Positions 8,305-18,667 of a DNA stretch of 64,000 nucleotides are shown one piece after another. The notes beneath the pieces were generated by a model. That model did no database searches, was not told where the DNA came from, and worked only from the letters and a program-made list of their open reading frames with translations. The stretch's first letter is position 1. The number at the start of each line of letters is the position of its first letter. The position numbers were made by a program, and so were the translations under genes. The DNA is from Ralstonia wenshanensis (GTDB lineage Bacteria > Pseudomonadota > Gammaproteobacteria > Burkholderiales > Burkholderiaceae): positions 2,046,001 to 2,110,000 of the forward strand of contig NZ_CP076413.1 in NCBI RefSeq assembly GCF_021173085.1. Direction: 5' to 3'.

Positions 8305-9375
8305 ATGCAGTCGAAATTCAAGCGTGGCGTGGCCGCGCTGGCAGTGGCATCGGCACTGGGGGCAGCAAGTGCCGGTGCGCAAGCGCAATCGTCCGTCACG
8401 CTGTACGGCCAGGTGGATGCCTGGGCGGGCGCCACCAAGAGTCTGGGCGCATCGGATCGCGCCTGGGGGGTGAACTCGGGCGGGATGTCGACCTCGTACT
8501 GGGGTATGAAGGGCAGCGAAGATCTGGGCAACGGCCTGAAGGCGATCTTCACGCTGGAAGCGTTCTTCCGCCCGGACACCGGCAAGTCCGGCCGTTTTGA
8601 CGGCGATACGTTCTTCGCCCGCAACTCGTTCGTGGGCCTGCAATCGAGCACGTGGGGCTCGATCAAGCTCGGCCGCTTGACGCCACCGTACTTTGTCTCG
8701 ACGATCCTGTTCAACCCGTTTATCGATTCGTATACGTTCTCGCCGATGGTGTTCCACACGTACCTCGGCAACGGCCTGAGCGGTCCCGGCGGCATCTCGG
8801 GCCTGGTGGGCGATTCGGGCTGGAACAACTCGATCATGTACTCCACGCCGGACTTCAACGGCCTGACCGCCAACTTCATCTACGGCGCGGGTGAGCAAGC
8901 CGGCCATAACGGCCAGAACAAGTGGGGCGGCAACTTCCTGTACTTCCATGGCAACTTCGCGGCCACGGCAGCCTTCCAGCAAGTGCGCTTCGACGGTGCG
9001 CCGGGTGACCTGAACGCGCTGGTGGCAGGCTTCTCGCGCCAGTCGGCGGCGCAACTGGGCGCCACGTACGACTTTGGCGTGGCCAAGGTCTACGGCCAGT
9101 ACCAGTACATCAAGAACGCCATCAACTCGGGCGACGCGAAGAGCAACGGCGGCCAACTGGGCGTGTCGGTGCCTGTGGGCCCGGGCAGCATCCTGGCGTC
9201 GTACGCGTACACGAAGACCTCGGGTGCGGCTGACGTGAAGCGCAACACGTGGGCAGTGGGCTACGACTACTCGCTGTCCAAGCGCACCGATGTGTACGCC
9301 GCGTACATGCGCGACAAGGTGACGAACCTGAGCTCGGCCGACACCTTCGGCGTGGGCATCCGCGCAAAGTTCTAA
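8305..9375 (+). CDS. Gram-negative trimeric porin (OmpC/DcaP-like)
   Basis: Outer-membrane general porin of 356 aa. The signal peptide ends at AGAQAQS near residue 28. The mature N-terminus SSVTLYGQVDAW and C-terminal FGVGIRAKF (terminal Phe) are typical of Burkholderiales 16-strand porins. A strong AAAGGAGG site precedes the ATG. Its place after uraD suggests a role in purine or urate entry, but substrate cannot be read from sequence. Confidence 0.92.
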   Translation: MQSKFKRGVAALAVASALGAASAGAQAQSSVTLYGQVDAWAGATKSLGASDRAWGVNSGGMSTSYWGMKGSEDLGNGLKAIFTLEAFFRPDTGKSGRFDGDTFFARNSFVGLQSSTWGSIKLGRLTPPYFVSTILFNPFIDSYTFSPMVFHTYLGNGLSGPGGISGLVGDSGWNNSIMYSTPDFNGLTANFIYGAGEQAGHNGQNKWGGNFLYFHGNFAATAAFQQVRFDGAPGDLNALVAGFSRQSAAQLGATYDFGVAKVYGQYQYIKNAINSGDAKSNGGQLGVSVPVGPGSILASYAYTKTSGAADVKRNTWAVGYDYSLSKRTDVYAAYMRDKVTNLSSADTFGVGIRAKF

Positions 9376-9390
9376 GCAGTCGGCAGCAAA

Positions 9391-9425
9391 GAAAAACGGC
9401 GCCTGGATTTTCCCCAGGCGCCGTT
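9391..9425. terminator. Bidirectional terminator between porin and maeB
   Basis: Perfect 14-bp stem AAAACGGCGCCTGG/CCAGGCGCCGTTTT with a 7-nt loop and T-rich tail (and A-rich 5' flank), between two convergent genes. Confidence 0.9.
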
Positions 9426-9473
9426 TTCTTTTGGGCCGCCAACCTTCAGCGGCCCAAATACCGGATCAAACGA

Positions 9474-11795
9474 TCAACGCGTAGCCGACACGTCTGCCAC
9501 CGCCAGCGCCGTCATGTTGACGATGCGGCGCGATGTGGCCGACGGGTTCAGGATGTGCACCGGCTTGGCCGCGCCCAGCAGGATCGGGCCCACCGTCACG
9601 CCCTGCCCGCCCGTGATCTTGAGCAGGTTGAACGCGATGTTGGCGGCGTCGAGGGACGGCATCACCAGCAGGTTGGCGCTGCCGGAGAACGCGCTCTTCG
9701 GCAGGAAGTGGTGGCGGATATCTTCCGACAACGCCGCGTCGCCCTGGATTTCGCCTTCCACCTGCAGATCCGGTGCTTCGGTCTTCAGCAGGTCATACGC
9801 AGCGCGCATGCGGCGGGCCGAGGCGTTTTTCGACGAGCCGAACATCGAGTGCGACAGCATCGCCACCTTCGGCTCCTGGCCGAAACGGCGCACTTCTTCT
9901 GCCGCCAGCTTGGTGATATCGGCCAGCTCTTCTGCGCTCGGCATCTCGTTGACGAACGTATCGGTGATGAACAGCGTGTGCTTCTCCAGCATCAGGCCGT
10001 TCATGGCCGCGAACACCTTAGCGTTCGGGGCCAGGCCGATCACGTCGCGCACGTGTTCCAGATGGGCGTCAAAGCGGCCGACCGTGCCGCACAGCAGCGC
10101 ATCGGCATCACCCAGACGCACCAGCAGTGCGCCGATCAGCGTGTTCGAACGGCGCAGCGCCGACTTCGCCATGTCCGGCGTCACGCCGTTGCGGCCCATC
10201 AGCTCGTGGTAAGCGGTGTGGTACTGGTGATAGCGGCGATCGTCTTCCGGGTCCACCAGCTCGAAGTGCACGCCCGGCTTCAGGCGCAGGCCCGCCTTCT
10301 GGATGCGCATTTCGATCACGTGCGGGCGGCCGATCAGGATCGGCTTGGCCAGGCCTTCATCGACCACCGTCTGCACGGCGCGCAGCACGCGCTCTTCTTC
10401 ACCTTCGGCGTACACGACGCGCTTCGGGTTGGCCTTGGCGGCCGAGAACACCGGGCGCATGGTCAGGCCCGTGTGATACACGAAGTCGCTCAGTTGGGCG
10501 CGATACGCATCCAGATCCTTGATCGGGCGCGTGGCCACGCCGGACTCTTCCGCGGCCTTGGCGACGGCCGGCGCGATCTTCTCGATCAGGCGCGAATCGA
10601 ACGGCTTCGGGATGATGTAATCGGGGCCGAAGGTCAGGTCCTGCCCGGCGTAAGCCTGGGCCACGGCGTCGTTCGTTTCGGCTTCCGTCAGTTCCGCGAT
10701 GGCCTTCACGCATGCCAGCTTCATCTCTTCCGTGATCTTGGTGGCGCCGCAATCGAGCGCACCACGGAAGATGTACGGGAAGCACAGCACGTTGTTGACC
10801 TGGTTCGGGTAGTCCGAACGGCCCGTGGCGATGATGCAGTCCGGCCGCGCGGCCTTGGCCACTTCCGGGCGGATTTCCGGCTCGGGGTTGGCCAGCGCCA
10901 GGATGATCGGCTTCGGACCCATGGTCTTGACCATGTCGGCGGTCAGCACGCCGGCGGCCGAGCAGCCCAGGAACACGTCTGCATCGCGCACGATGTCGGC
11001 CAGCGTACGGGCCGAGGTGTCCTGCGCGTAGCGCGCCTTGTTCGCCTCCATCTTGGCGTCGCGACCAACGTAGATCACGCCCTTGGAATCGACCACGTAG
11101 ACGTTCTCACGCTTGACGCCCAGGCCCACCATCACGTCCAGGCAAGCAATGGCCGCGGCGCCCGCGCCCGACACGGCCACCTTCACGCTGCCGATGTCCT
11201 TGCCGACGACCTTCAAGCCGTTGAGCAGCGCCGCCGACGAGATGATCGCCGTGCCGTGCTGGTCATCGTGAAAAACGGGAATGTTCAGGCGGTCACGCAG
11301 CTTCTGCTCGATGTAGAAGCACTCCGGCGCCTTGATGTCTTCGAGGTTGATCCCGCCCAGCGTCGGCTCCAGCGAGGCAATGATGTCGACCAGCTTGTCC
11401 GGGTCGCGCTCGGCCAGCTCGATATCGAACACATCGACGCCGGCAAACTTCTTGAACAGGCACCCCTTGCCCTCCATCACTGGCTTGCTGGCCAGCGGGC
11501 CGATGTCGCCCAGGCCCAGCACAGCGGTGCCGTTGGTGATCACGCCGACGAGGTTGCCGCGCGAGGTGTACTCCGCCGCCAGCGACGGGTCTTGCTCAAT
11601 CGCGGTACACGGATACGCCACGCCCGGCGAATACGCCAGCGACAGGTCGCGCTGGTTGATCAGCGCCTTGGTCGGGCGCACCTCAATCTTGCCGCGCGTG
11701 GGGGCGCGATGGTATTCAAACGCCGCGCGGCGCAGTTCGGCCTCGGCGCCTTGGTCTTGGGAATCCGGCGAGGCGTCGTGAAGCTTGTCGTTCAT
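9474..11795 (-). CDS. maeB: NADP-dependent malic enzyme with phosphotransacetylase-like C-terminal domain
   Basis: Cytosolic enzyme of 773 aa converting malate to pyruvate, CO2 and NADPH. The malic domain (residues ~1-430) shows YSPGVAYPC, the FHDDQHGTA substrate/metal motif and the nucleotide-binding GAGAAAIAC. The C-terminal third is the non-catalytic PTA-like domain typical of MaeB, often an acetyl-CoA sensing module. The start at 11795 ([10 protein letters not shown]) gives the usual length; in-frame extension to 11915 would add 40 atypical residues. The 294 bp upstream contains no other gene. Confidence 0.95.
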   Translation of the reverse strand: MNDKLHDASPDSQDQGAEAELRRAAFEYHRAPTRGKIEVRPTKALINQRDLSLAYSPGVAYPCTAIEQDPSLAAEYTSRGNLVGVITNGTAVLGLGDIGPLASKPVMEGKGCLFKKFAGVDVFDIELAERDPDKLVDIIASLEPTLGGINLEDIKAPECFYIEQKLRDRLNIPVFHDDQHGTAIISSAALLNGLKVVGKDIGSVKVAVSGAGAAAIACLDVMVGLGVKRENVYVVDSKGVIYVGRDAKMEANKARYAQDTSARTLADIVRDADVFLGCSAAGVLTADMVKTMGPKPIILALANPEPEIRPEVAKAARPDCIIATGRSDYPNQVNNVLCFPYIFRGALDCGATKITEEMKLACVKAIAELTEAETNDAVAQAYAGQDLTFGPDYIIPKPFDSRLIEKIAPAVAKAAEESGVATRPIKDLDAYRAQLSDFVYHTGLTMRPVFSAAKANPKRVVYAEGEEERVLRAVQTVVDEGLAKPILIGRPHVIEMRIQKAGLRLKPGVHFELVDPEDDRRYHQYHTAYHELMGRNGVTPDMAKSALRRSNTLIGALLVRLGDADALLCGTVGRFDAHLEHVRDVIGLAPNAKVFAAMNGLMLEKHTLFITDTFVNEMPSAEELADITKLAAEEVRRFGQEPKVAMLSHSMFGSSKNASARRMRAAYDLLKTEAPDLQVEGEIQGDAALSEDIRHHFLPKSAFSGSANLLVMPSLDAANIAFNLLKITGGQGVTVGPILLGAAKPVHILNPSATSRRIVNMTALAVADVSATR

Positions 11796-12089
11796 AGCAA
11801 TGAATCCTGATGGGGAGTTCCGCAGATGAGGCGCACATGCGCTCAGGCAGAAACTCCCTGAGACGAAGTGGCGAAAAACAGTGGGAACAGAGAGAAACCG
11901 GGGGTGAGGCCGCACGCGTTGCGCAGCACCGTCAGGAGGGTAGCGACGGGGCGGAGGCGGCGCCGGCCAGGGGTGGCGGTCGGCGCGAGACGGGATGAAG
12001 TGACAACGCTCAAGCGAGGTACGGCTGGCGGCCTACAGATTAGGTCACGCATTCTAACGTAGACAGCCGGCCAAAACCCACCCTGGCGC

Positions 12090-12758
12090 CTACTTGGGTG
12101 CCGGCCCGGATGCCGGTTTCGCCGCCGGTTTCACCGATGGATCAACTGGCAGCTCTACGACGATGGGCTGCGCGTTCGGCGCCGGGAAATTGGCAAATGC
12201 GCTGCGTACCAGGTAGGGCATCACCGCCGTCAGCGATCCATCCCCACCCTGCGTTTGCGCCGTCACCTGATAAACGCGCTTGCCGGTGGCTGCTTCGTCA
12301 ATTTCCACGTGATAGGCATAGAACGGCACCTGCACGTTGGTATCCACATATTGCGGCCCCCACGGGCCCCACGGCCCCCAAGGGCTGCGCCATGGCCCCC
12401 ATGGCCCCGGCCCCCAATACGGATCCGGGTACACGGGCTGGCGCACCTGCACGAGCCGCGTGGCGGTCGAGTAGTCCAGGCGGACCAAATAGCGTGCGCT
12501 GGCACGGGGCACGCTGGAAAAGCCGTGGGCGGCCAGTTGGTCCGATGTCCAGGTCTCGTAGGTCTGACGTTCGAGATCATTTTGCTGCGCCGCAGTGTGC
12601 TCGAAGGCATAGGTGCGCGGCGGGTTGTCGGTCCAGCCGGGTTGCCGGAACGCCGTCACCTGGCTGGTGACCGTGCTCGCGCAGCCCGCCAGCAGGCTGG
12701 CCGCCATCAGGGCGCCAGCCATCGGCCAGACGCCCGATGTCTTGATCCATTTCCACAT
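12090..12758 (-). CDS. DUF4136-like lipoprotein
   Basis: Predicted lipoprotein of 222 aa. The signal peptide ends in a lipobox LLAGC (Cys near residue 25). The body resembles DUF4136 proteins (YAFEHTAAQQNDLERQTYE, YLVRLDYST). A Trp-Gly-Pro-rich insert (repeats of WGPWGP, residues ~115-137) breaks the domain and reflects a C/G-rich repetitive stretch at about 12,355-12,420. The start at 12758 is preceded by GAGGGAT. Function unknown. Confidence 0.8.
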   Translation of the reverse strand: MWKWIKTSGVWPMAGALMAASLLAGCASTVTSQVTAFRQPGWTDNPPRTYAFEHTAAQQNDLERQTYETWTSDQLAAHGFSSVPRASARYLVRLDYSTATRLVQVRQPVYPDPYWGPGPWGPWRSPWGPWGPWGPQYVDTNVQVPFYAYHVEIDEAATGKRVYQVTAQTQGGDGSLTAVMPYLVRSAFANFPAPNAQPIVVELPVDPSVKPAAKPASGPAPK

Positions 12759-12921
12759 AGAAAATCCCTCTACTCTCAATCAGACAGATGGTCGCGGGCC
12801 CCGGAAGCGGGCTGCGCGCGCTCTGTTACTCAGAGTGACGCCCCGCGCGGAAGATTCCCGCCAAGGGCCTGAGTACAATGGCCCTTTGCGACCGCAGACA
12901 ACGCAGATAAGGATGTTACCG

Positions 12922-15636
12922 ATGTTGCGCACCGATACCGCCGTCACGATTTACCGCAAGGACTACACCGCGCCCGCTTTCCGCATTGACGAAGTGGCCC
13001 TGGAGATCGATCTCGTGCCCGAGCGCACTCGCGTCGTCAACCGCATGCGCATGACGCGCACGGACGCCGGCAGGCCGCTCGTGCTGGTGGGTGAGGGGCT
13101 GGAACTGGCCGCCGCAACCGTCGACAGCAAAGCGCTTTCCGGCCTGCAAGCCTCGGGCGACACCCTCACCATCGACGCCGTGCCGGCCGATGTTGGCACC
13201 AGCTTCACGTTGGAACTCACCACCTACTGCAATCCCGCAGCCAATTCGTCGCTGATGGGCCTGTACGTTTCCAACGGCAACTTCTTCACGCAGTGCGAGG
13301 CCGAGGGCTTTCGCAAGATCACCTACTTCCTCGACCGCCCGGACGTGATGACGGTCTACACCGTCACGCTGCGCGCATCGAAGGCGGACTACCCGGTGCT
13401 GCTGTCCAACGGCAATCTCATGTCGGAGCGCGACCTGCCGGACGGCCGCCACGAAGCCGTGTGGCACGACCCCTTCAAGAAGCCGTCTTATCTGTTCGCG
13501 CTGGTGGCGGGCAAGCTGGAGTGCATCGAAGAGCGCATTCAATCCGCCTCGGGCAAGGAGAAACTGCTGCAGGTCTGGGTCGAGCCGCATGACCTCGGCA
13601 AGACCCGCCACGCGATGGATTCGCTCATCCATTCCATCCACTGGGACGAACGCCGCTTCGGCCTGGAGCTGGATCTCGACCGCTTCATGATAGTCGCCGT
13701 GGGCGACTTCAACATGGGCGCGATGGAGAACAAGGGCCTGAACATCTTCAACACGAAGTACGTGCTGGCCAATGCGGAGACGGCCACCGATGTGGACTTC
13801 GCCAACATCGAATCGGTGGTCGGTCACGAATATTTCCACAACTGGACGGGCAACCGCGTCACCTGCCGCGACTGGTTCCAGTTGAGCCTGAAGGAAGGCC
13901 TGACGGTGTTCCGTGATCAGGAATTCTCCGCCGATATGGCGGCACAAGCGGCCGCGCAAGCCGGCAACGAAGCCGCCGCAGCCAGCGCCCGCGCCGTCAA
14001 GCGCATCGAAGACGTGCGCGTGCTGCGGCAGGCGCAGTTTCCGGAAGATGCCGGGCCGATGGCCCACCCGGTGCGGCCCGACAGCTACGAAGAAATCAAT
14101 AACTTCTACACCGTCACGGTGTACGAAAAAGGCGCGGAAGTCGTGCGCATGTACCAGACGCTGCTCGGCCGCGACGGCTTCCGCAAAGGCATGGACCTGT
14201 ACTTCCAGCGCCACGATGGCCAGGCTGTCACCTGCGACGACTTCCGCGCTGCCATGGCCGATGCCAACGGCCGCGACCTCACGCAATTCGGCCGCTGGTA
14301 CAGCCAGGCCGGCACGCCGGTCGTGGCAGTCGAAGGCCACCACGATGCCGCCACGCATACCTACACACTCACGCTGCGCCAGCGCTGCGAGCCGGTCGGT
14401 ATCGAAGTGAACAGCGGCATCCAGAAGCAACCATTCCACATTCCGTTTGCGATCGGCCTGATCGACAAGAACGGCCGCGACTTGCCGCTGCGTTTGCGTG
14501 GCGAGGCCGCATCGCCCTCGCCCGTGACCACGCGCGTGCTGGACTTTACGGAAACCAAGCAGACCTTCGTCTTCGAAGATGTGGCAGAAGCGCCGTTGCC
14601 CTCGCTGCTGCGCAATTTCTCGGCGCCGGTGATCGTCGAATACGGCTATACGACCGAGCAGCTCACGTTCCAGCTCGCCCACGATTCCGACCCGTTCAAC
14701 CGCTGGGAGGCCGGTCAGCGCCTGGCCACCGACACGCTGCTGCGCATGGTGACGGACATCCAGCACGGCCGCGCGCCGGTGGTGGATCCGGCGCTGGTCG
14801 AAGCCCTGCGTGCCGTCGTCGCCGACGCCTCGCTTGATCCGGCCTTCCGCGAGCAGATGCTGATCCTGCCGGCCGAAGGCTATCTGGCCGAGCGCATGGA
14901 CGTGGCTGATCCGGCTGCCATCCACACCGCACGCCGCACGCTGCGCCGCACGCTAGCAGAAAAGCTCAACGCAGAGTTGCTGCACGCCTATCAGGCCAAC
15001 CAGACCGAAGGCGCCTACTCGCCCGATGCGGTGTCTGCAGGCAAGCGCGCACTCAAGAACATTGCCCTCGGCTATCTCGTGGAAACCGAAGCCGCCGAAG
15101 CGCTGGCCCTGGCCGAACAGCAATATGCCGGCGCCACCAACATGACCGACCGCATGGGCGCCCTCTCCGCAATGGTCACCAGCTATGCCCCGGGCCGCGA
15201 AGCGGCGCTTGCTGATTTCTATACGCGCTTTGCCGACGACGCACTCGTCATCGACAAGTGGTTCTCGCTGCAGGCCATGCAGCCGGGCGCCGCCGGCAAG
15301 CCGACGCTGGCGACCGTGCGCGCCCTGATGGCCCATCCGGCCTTCACGCTGCGCAACCCGAACCGCGCGCGCTCCCTGATCTTCAGCTTCTGCTCGGGCA
15401 ACCCCGCGCAGTTCCATGCCGCCGATGGCTCGGGCTATGCCTACTGGGCCGAGCAGGTGCTCGCGCTCGACGCCATCAACCCGCAGGTCTCTGCCCGCCT
15501 GGCACGCGCGCTGGACCGCTGGCGCAAGTACGTGCCCACGCTGCGCGACGCCATGCAGGACGCGCTCAAGCGCGTGGCGGCACATCCGAGCCTCTCGCGC
15601 GACGTGCGCGAGATCGTCGGCAAGGCGCTGGCCTGA
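12922..15636 (+). CDS. pepN: Aminopeptidase N (M1 family)
   Basis: Zinc aminopeptidase of about 904 aa in the cytosol. Key motifs are GAMEN near residues 266-270 and HEYFHNW at 302-308, with the third ligand Glu about 19 residues later in [11 protein letters not shown]. The C-terminal DUF3458/ARM-type domains run to the end. An Ala-rich insert follows the active site ([16 protein letters not shown], ~residue 345), longer than in E. coli PepN (870 aa) and common in betaproteobacteria. The start at 12922 is 9 nt after AAGG; an ATG at 12913 is possible. Confidence 0.96.
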   Translation: MLRTDTAVTIYRKDYTAPAFRIDEVALEIDLVPERTRVVNRMRMTRTDAGRPLVLVGEGLELAAATVDSKALSGLQASGDTLTIDAVPADVGTSFTLELTTYCNPAANSSLMGLYVSNGNFFTQCEAEGFRKITYFLDRPDVMTVYTVTLRASKADYPVLLSNGNLMSERDLPDGRHEAVWHDPFKKPSYLFALVAGKLECIEERIQSASGKEKLLQVWVEPHDLGKTRHAMDSLIHSIHWDERRFGLELDLDRFMIVAVGDFNMGAMENKGLNIFNTKYVLANAETATDVDFANIESVVGHEYFHNWTGNRVTCRDWFQLSLKEGLTVFRDQEFSADMAAQAAAQAGNEAAAASARAVKRIEDVRVLRQAQFPEDAGPMAHPVRPDSYEEINNFYTVTVYEKGAEVVRMYQTLLGRDGFRKGMDLYFQRHDGQAVTCDDFRAAMADANGRDLTQFGRWYSQAGTPVVAVEGHHDAATHTYTLTLRQRCEPVGIEVNSGIQKQPFHIPFAIGLIDKNGRDLPLRLRGEAASPSPVTTRVLDFTETKQTFVFEDVAEAPLPSLLRNFSAPVIVEYGYTTEQLTFQLAHDSDPFNRWEAGQRLATDTLLRMVTDIQHGRAPVVDPALVEALRAVVADASLDPAFREQMLILPAEGYLAERMDVADPAAIHTARRTLRRTLAEKLNAELLHAYQANQTEGAYSPDAVSAGKRALKNIALGYLVETEAAEALALAEQQYAGATNMTDRMGALSAMVTSYAPGREAALADFYTRFADDALVIDKWFSLQAMQPGAAGKPTLATVRALMAHPAFTLRNPNRARSLIFSFCSGNPAQFHAADGSGYAYWAEQVLALDAINPQVSARLARALDRWRKYVPTLRDAMQDALKRVAAHPSLSRDVREIVGKALA

Positions 15637-15682
15637 ATGTCACCGCTTGTATCGTAAAATCGCGCCCGTCTCAGGAGAACCC

Positions 15683-16699
15683 ATGAAGCGCATCAACCTC
15701 ACCCGCTACCTGATCGAAGAGCAGCGCGAGCACAACACCATCCCGGCCGAGCTGCGTCTGCTGCTCGAAGTCGTGGCGCGCGCCTGCAAGGCGATCTCGC
15801 ACAGCGTCAACAAGGGGGCCCTTGCCGGCGTGCTCGGCTCGGCTGGCACCGGCAACGTGCAAGGCGAAACCCAGCAGAAGCTGGACGTGATCGCCAACGA
15901 AGTCCTGCTCGAAGCCAACGAATACGGCGGCAACCTGGCCGCCATGGCCTCGGAAGAGATGGAATCGTTCTACGAGATTCCGCACCGCTATCCGAAGGGC
16001 GAATACCTGCTGCTGTTCGATCCGCTCGACGGCTCGTCCAACATCGACGTGAACGTGTCGATCGGCACGATCTTCTCGGTGCTGCACATGCCCAAGGCCG
16101 GCGAGGCCGTGACCGAAGCCGATTTCATGCAACCCGGCGTCAAGCAGGTCGCCGCCGGCTATGCCGTGTACGGCCCGCAGACCACGCTGGTGCTGACCGT
16201 CGGCAACGGCGTGCACATGTTCACGCTCGACCGCGAAGTCGGCAGCTTCGTGCTGACCCACCGCGACGTGAAGATTCCGGTCGATACGAAGGAATTCGCC
16301 ATCAACATGTCGAACATGCGCCACTGGGCCCCGCCCGTGCGCCGCTACATCGACGAATGCCTGGCCGGCTCCGAAGGCCCGCGCGGCAAGGATTTCAACA
16401 TGCGCTGGATCGCTTCGATGGTGGCGGACGTGCATCGCATCCTCACGCGCGGCGGCATCTTCATGTACCCCTGGGACAAGCGCGAACCGGGCAAGGCCGG
16501 CAAGCTGCGCCTGATGTACGAAGCCAACCCGATGGCCTTCCTGGTGGAACAGGCCGGCGGCGCGGCCACCAATGGCGAGCAACGCATTCTGGACATCCAG
16601 CCCGAACAGCTGCACCAACGCGTGGCGGTGGTCCTGGGGTCAAAGAACGAGGTGGATCGCGTCACGCAATATCACCTCGAAGCCAAGAAAACGGCGTAA
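15683..16699 (+). CDS. fbp: Fructose-1,6-bisphosphatase class I
   Basis: Gluconeogenic and Calvin-cycle phosphatase of 338 aa. The metal/phosphate motif [15 protein letters not shown] is near residue 115 and the class I C-terminal segment ([21 protein letters not shown]) is intact. An AGGAG site lies 7 nt before the ATG. It lies 46 nt after pepN and may be co-transcribed. Confidence 0.97.
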   Translation: MKRINLTRYLIEEQREHNTIPAELRLLLEVVARACKAISHSVNKGALAGVLGSAGTGNVQGETQQKLDVIANEVLLEANEYGGNLAAMASEEMESFYEIPHRYPKGEYLLLFDPLDGSSNIDVNVSIGTIFSVLHMPKAGEAVTEADFMQPGVKQVAAGYAVYGPQTTLVLTVGNGVHMFTLDREVGSFVLTHRDVKIPVDTKEFAINMSNMRHWAPPVRRYIDECLAGSEGPRGKDFNMRWIASMVADVHRILTRGGIFMYPWDKREPGKAGKLRLMYEANPMAFLVEQAGGAATNGEQRILDIQPEQLHQRVAVVLGSKNEVDRVTQYHLEAKKTA

Positions 16700-16732
16700 C
16701 GCGGCCATGTGAGACTGTTGTTCCAGCGGTTC

Positions 16733-16762
16733 TTGCGGAGCGACAAAAAGTTCTGTTAGAAT
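16733..16762 (+). promoter_or_regulatory. Sigma-70 promoter of tRNA-Thr
   Basis: TTGCGG (-35) and TAGAAT (-10) separated by 18 bp, with the -10 box 13 nt before the first base of the tRNA. Confidence 0.65.
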
Positions 16763-16775
16763 CGCTGTTTCCGAC

Positions 16776-16851
16776 GCCGCTGTAGCTCAGTCGGTAGAGC
16801 AGCGCATTCGTAATGCGAAGGTCACCAGTTCGATTCCGGTCAGCGGCACCA
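16776..16851 (+). tRNA. tRNA-Thr (anticodon CGT)
   Basis: 76 nt. The acceptor stem GCCGCTG/CAGCGGC, D arm (GCTC...GAGC), anticodon loop TTCGTAA (anticodon CGT), T arm with TTCGATT and encoded CCA end are all present. The 3' end is the integration site of the prophage and is restored by it, so the tRNA stays functional. Confidence 0.97.
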
Positions 16852-16852
16852 G
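16834..16852 (+). repeat. attL core of the prophage
   Basis: TTCCGGTCAGCGGCACCAG (19 bp) covers the 3' end of tRNA-Thr and is repeated exactly at 57,927-57,945. The flanking bases differ on both sides. Confidence 0.92.
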
Positions 16853-16862
16853 GACATCACCC

Positions 16863-16888
16863 AAAACCCAAGCCTGTGCTTGGGTTTT
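16863..16888 (+). terminator. Phage-supplied terminator after tRNA-Thr
   Basis: Perfect 11-bp stem AAAACCCAAGC/GCTTGGGTTTT with 4-nt loop and T-rich 3' arm, inside the prophage 11 bp past attL. It replaces the host terminator that was separated from the tRNA by integration. Confidence 0.85.
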
Positions 16889-16897
16889 GTCTTATTT

Positions 16898-16914
16898 GGC
16901 GTAAATCTGGCGTA
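16898..16914. repeat. Left copy of integrase arm-type repeat
   Basis: GGCGTAAATCTGGCGTA contains GGCGTA twice, 11 bp apart. It recurs with one change at 57,774-57,790. Both copies lie inside the element near the att cores, as expected for arm sites. Confidence 0.6.
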
Positions 16915-17015
16915 CTGCCAGCTCGCCACAGTCAACATCAGTAGCTAGGCCAGGTAGTGCACGCCGGCGCGGCACACCCCTCACCCTCATCCGTTACAGG
17001 CCAGCATCGGGAAAT

Positions 17016-17292
17016 GGTAATCTCGGTAATCCCTCATGTCCCTTCGACCGCAAACCGTTGTGGGACAAAGCTTTGCAGGCCATCGAGCAAAGGTAATTTC
17101 TTGGTAACCTATAGGTAATCTCATTACCTTTGTAGAGAGTCACCTCTCACCTTCTGCAGACCTATATAAATCAAGGACTTGCGAGGGAATTACCTTTTCG
17201 ATTACCCAACATTACCTTCTAGGGGTAATCCGAAAAGCGGTGTTAGATCAAAAAGATACGTTGCTTTTTGGGGTGACGTTACGGAAATTACC
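17016..17292. repeat. Cluster of GGTAAT/ATTACC hexamers with long inverted repeats
   Basis: In this 277-bp non-coding stretch the hexamer GGTAAT occurs five times forward (17016, 17025, 17092, 17114, 17224) and five times inverted (17123, 17189, 17201, 17211, 17287), plus a GGTAAC variant at 17103. Two pairs form extended inverted repeats: CAAAGGTAAT (17088) with ATTACCTTTG (17123), and CTTTTCGATTACCC (17194) with GGGTAATCCGAAAAG (17223, one bulged base). The interval 16853-17300 has no gene. It may hold protein-binding sites, an origin or structured RNA; the function is unknown. Confidence 0.75.
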
Positions 17293-17300
17293 TTTTTCCG

Positions 17301-17651
17301 ATGCCGGTCCCAGACCACAAGAACAAGTTGGGGGTAGGAGTGGAAGTCCTGGAATACGGACCCCAAGGTTGGTACTTGCTCAGAGACGGTCAACAGCTGT
17401 ACCTCGACGTCGACTGCAATCACAGTTTTGTCGGCTACAGCTTCACGATGCAACTCAACAGCGTTGAAGCGGCGAAGTATTGGCGGCAAGGTCGCGGGTA
17501 TCTGAATGAACTGGCGCAGGCCGTCCAGTACTCGGCGCCAGGCGTATCAGGAAGTGGTTCAATCTATAAAGGCAGGTTGGTTGCTGCCGAGGTCAGTACC
17601 CGCGCCAACGACGCAATCAGGCTATGGCTGGCCGCCTGCGCGAAGGCATAA
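17301..17651 (+). CDS. Hypothetical protein at prophage left end
   Basis: 116 aa, not recognised. It is soluble, with a beta-rich first half (LGVGVEVLEYGPQGWYLLRDGQQLYLDVDC) and a more helical second half. No clear Shine-Dalgarno precedes the ATG at 17301, which immediately follows the last hexamer of the GGTAAT cluster. The next gene starts 80 nt downstream in the same direction, so it may belong to the same accessory module. Confidence 0.6.
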   Translation: MPVPDHKNKLGVGVEVLEYGPQGWYLLRDGQQLYLDVDCNHSFVGYSFTMQLNSVEAAKYWRQGRGYLNELAQAVQYSAPGVSGSGSIYKGRLVAAEVSTRANDAIRLWLAACAKA

Positions 17652-17731
17652 CTGTGGCCGCGAAATTTCGCAGTATCGTTTTCTGCCGGAATGGCGCCCC
17701 CGGGAAAGATGCAAGGAAATTTGGAGAGGCA

Positions 17732-18652
17732 ATGGGCGAAGCGAAATGGAGAAGAGAGAATGACCCGATGTTCGGGAAAGCTCCAAGGGTGGCAAAGAAA
17801 CGCGGGTTAGTGGTTTCAAACCCGGTCACTGTCGACCTCCAATCCAATCGCCTTGAAATTGCCGGCGGACGGATCGACCCACAAGAGCTTCGCTTCGCAC
17901 TCATGTTCTGGGATCTCCTCGCGTGGCCAAGAAACGGTTTCATTGGGATGGCGGGGGGCGACGACGAGCAATTCCTGGAACAATGCGGCGTTTTGATGCG
18001 ACCGTTTGCTGCTCAACCAGGCCCTGCACCTGCGGCCGACTGGGTTGTGAATGCGCAGCTGTCGGCTCTGAAAGAACTTGATCGGCAGGAGCCAGGGTGT
18101 TGGGCTCTCGCGCAAGGAGAGAAGGCCCTGAACATCGTAGGGGGGCTTGAAGGAGAGCACGGAGCAATGGAGGTTAGCCTACGTCGAGCTATTCCAATTC
18201 CAAATCACGACGTCCCTCTTGCCGAAATTCTGGAATTGAAGGAACGCCGAAAAGACGAACTTCTAGCGCTTCGCGCCCATCTCGATATGATGATTGCGGA
18301 CGTTCAGGCTTCCCCAGACGACCCCACCGACGCACTTGCTGCGCGTTTAGGCGACGTAGACGCAGCTTGCTCTGATCTATTGAAATTGGGCAAGGAATGG
18401 CAGTTTCCGGTTCACTTGGCCGATCTTCAGACTAGCGTGAACTTGAACCCAGTGAAGATCGGCGGAACCGCATTTGGCGCGTACAAGGGTGCCCTCGAAG
18501 TCGGCATGAGCCAATCCACCGCAATTATTGCAGGGGTCGCGGGAGGACTAGCTTCAACCATCGATGTTAAAGGCCGCCCCCAACTCAAGGGGTGGCGCCG
18601 ACCCAAAAGTCCCTTCCGCTACGCGTACCACTTGAATGTGGAACTGAAATGA
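17732..18652 (+). CDS. DUF6236-like protein
   Basis: 306 aa, soluble. It starts MGEAKWRRENDP after GGAGAGG, and in-frame upstream codons back to 17624 lack a ribosome site. The segment RGLVVSNPVTVD...LRFALMFWDLLAWPRNGFI with a following EQCGVL resembles the N-terminus of DUF6236 family proteins; this is recognition from memory and not a search result. The C-terminal half has a helical stretch (ILELKERRKDELLALRAHLDMMI) and a Gly/Ala-rich segment (ATAIIAGVAGGLAS type). It is followed after 15 nt by a DUF4145-like gene, suggesting a two-gene module, possibly defensive. Confidence 0.7.
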   Translation: MGEAKWRRENDPMFGKAPRVAKKRGLVVSNPVTVDLQSNRLEIAGGRIDPQELRFALMFWDLLAWPRNGFIGMAGGDDEQFLEQCGVLMRPFAAQPGPAPAADWVVNAQLSALKELDRQEPGCWALAQGEKALNIVGGLEGEHGAMEVSLRRAIPIPNHDVPLAEILELKERRKDELLALRAHLDMMIADVQASPDDPTDALAARLGDVDAACSDLLKLGKEWQFPVHLADLQTSVNLNPVKIGGTAFGAYKGALEVGMSQSTAIIAGVAGGLASTIDVKGRPQLKGWRRPKSPFRYAYHLNVELK

Positions 18653-18667
18653 CCGCAGGTGGCCAAC

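Noticed and set aside
9249..11810. 853-residue open frame on the plus strand antisense to maeB
   Set aside because: Very His/Arg/Gln-rich shadow frame of a highly GC-biased gene; no ribosome site and no recognisable domain, while maeB on the other strand is certain.
12916..14925. 669-residue open frame antisense to pepN
   Set aside because: Shadow of pepN, whose GAMEN and HEYFH motifs are in the plus frame.
17058..17068. TTGTGGGACAA identical to the core of the uraH operator
   Set aside because: It lies inside the prophage, the outer arms do not match, and no urate gene is near; probably chance.
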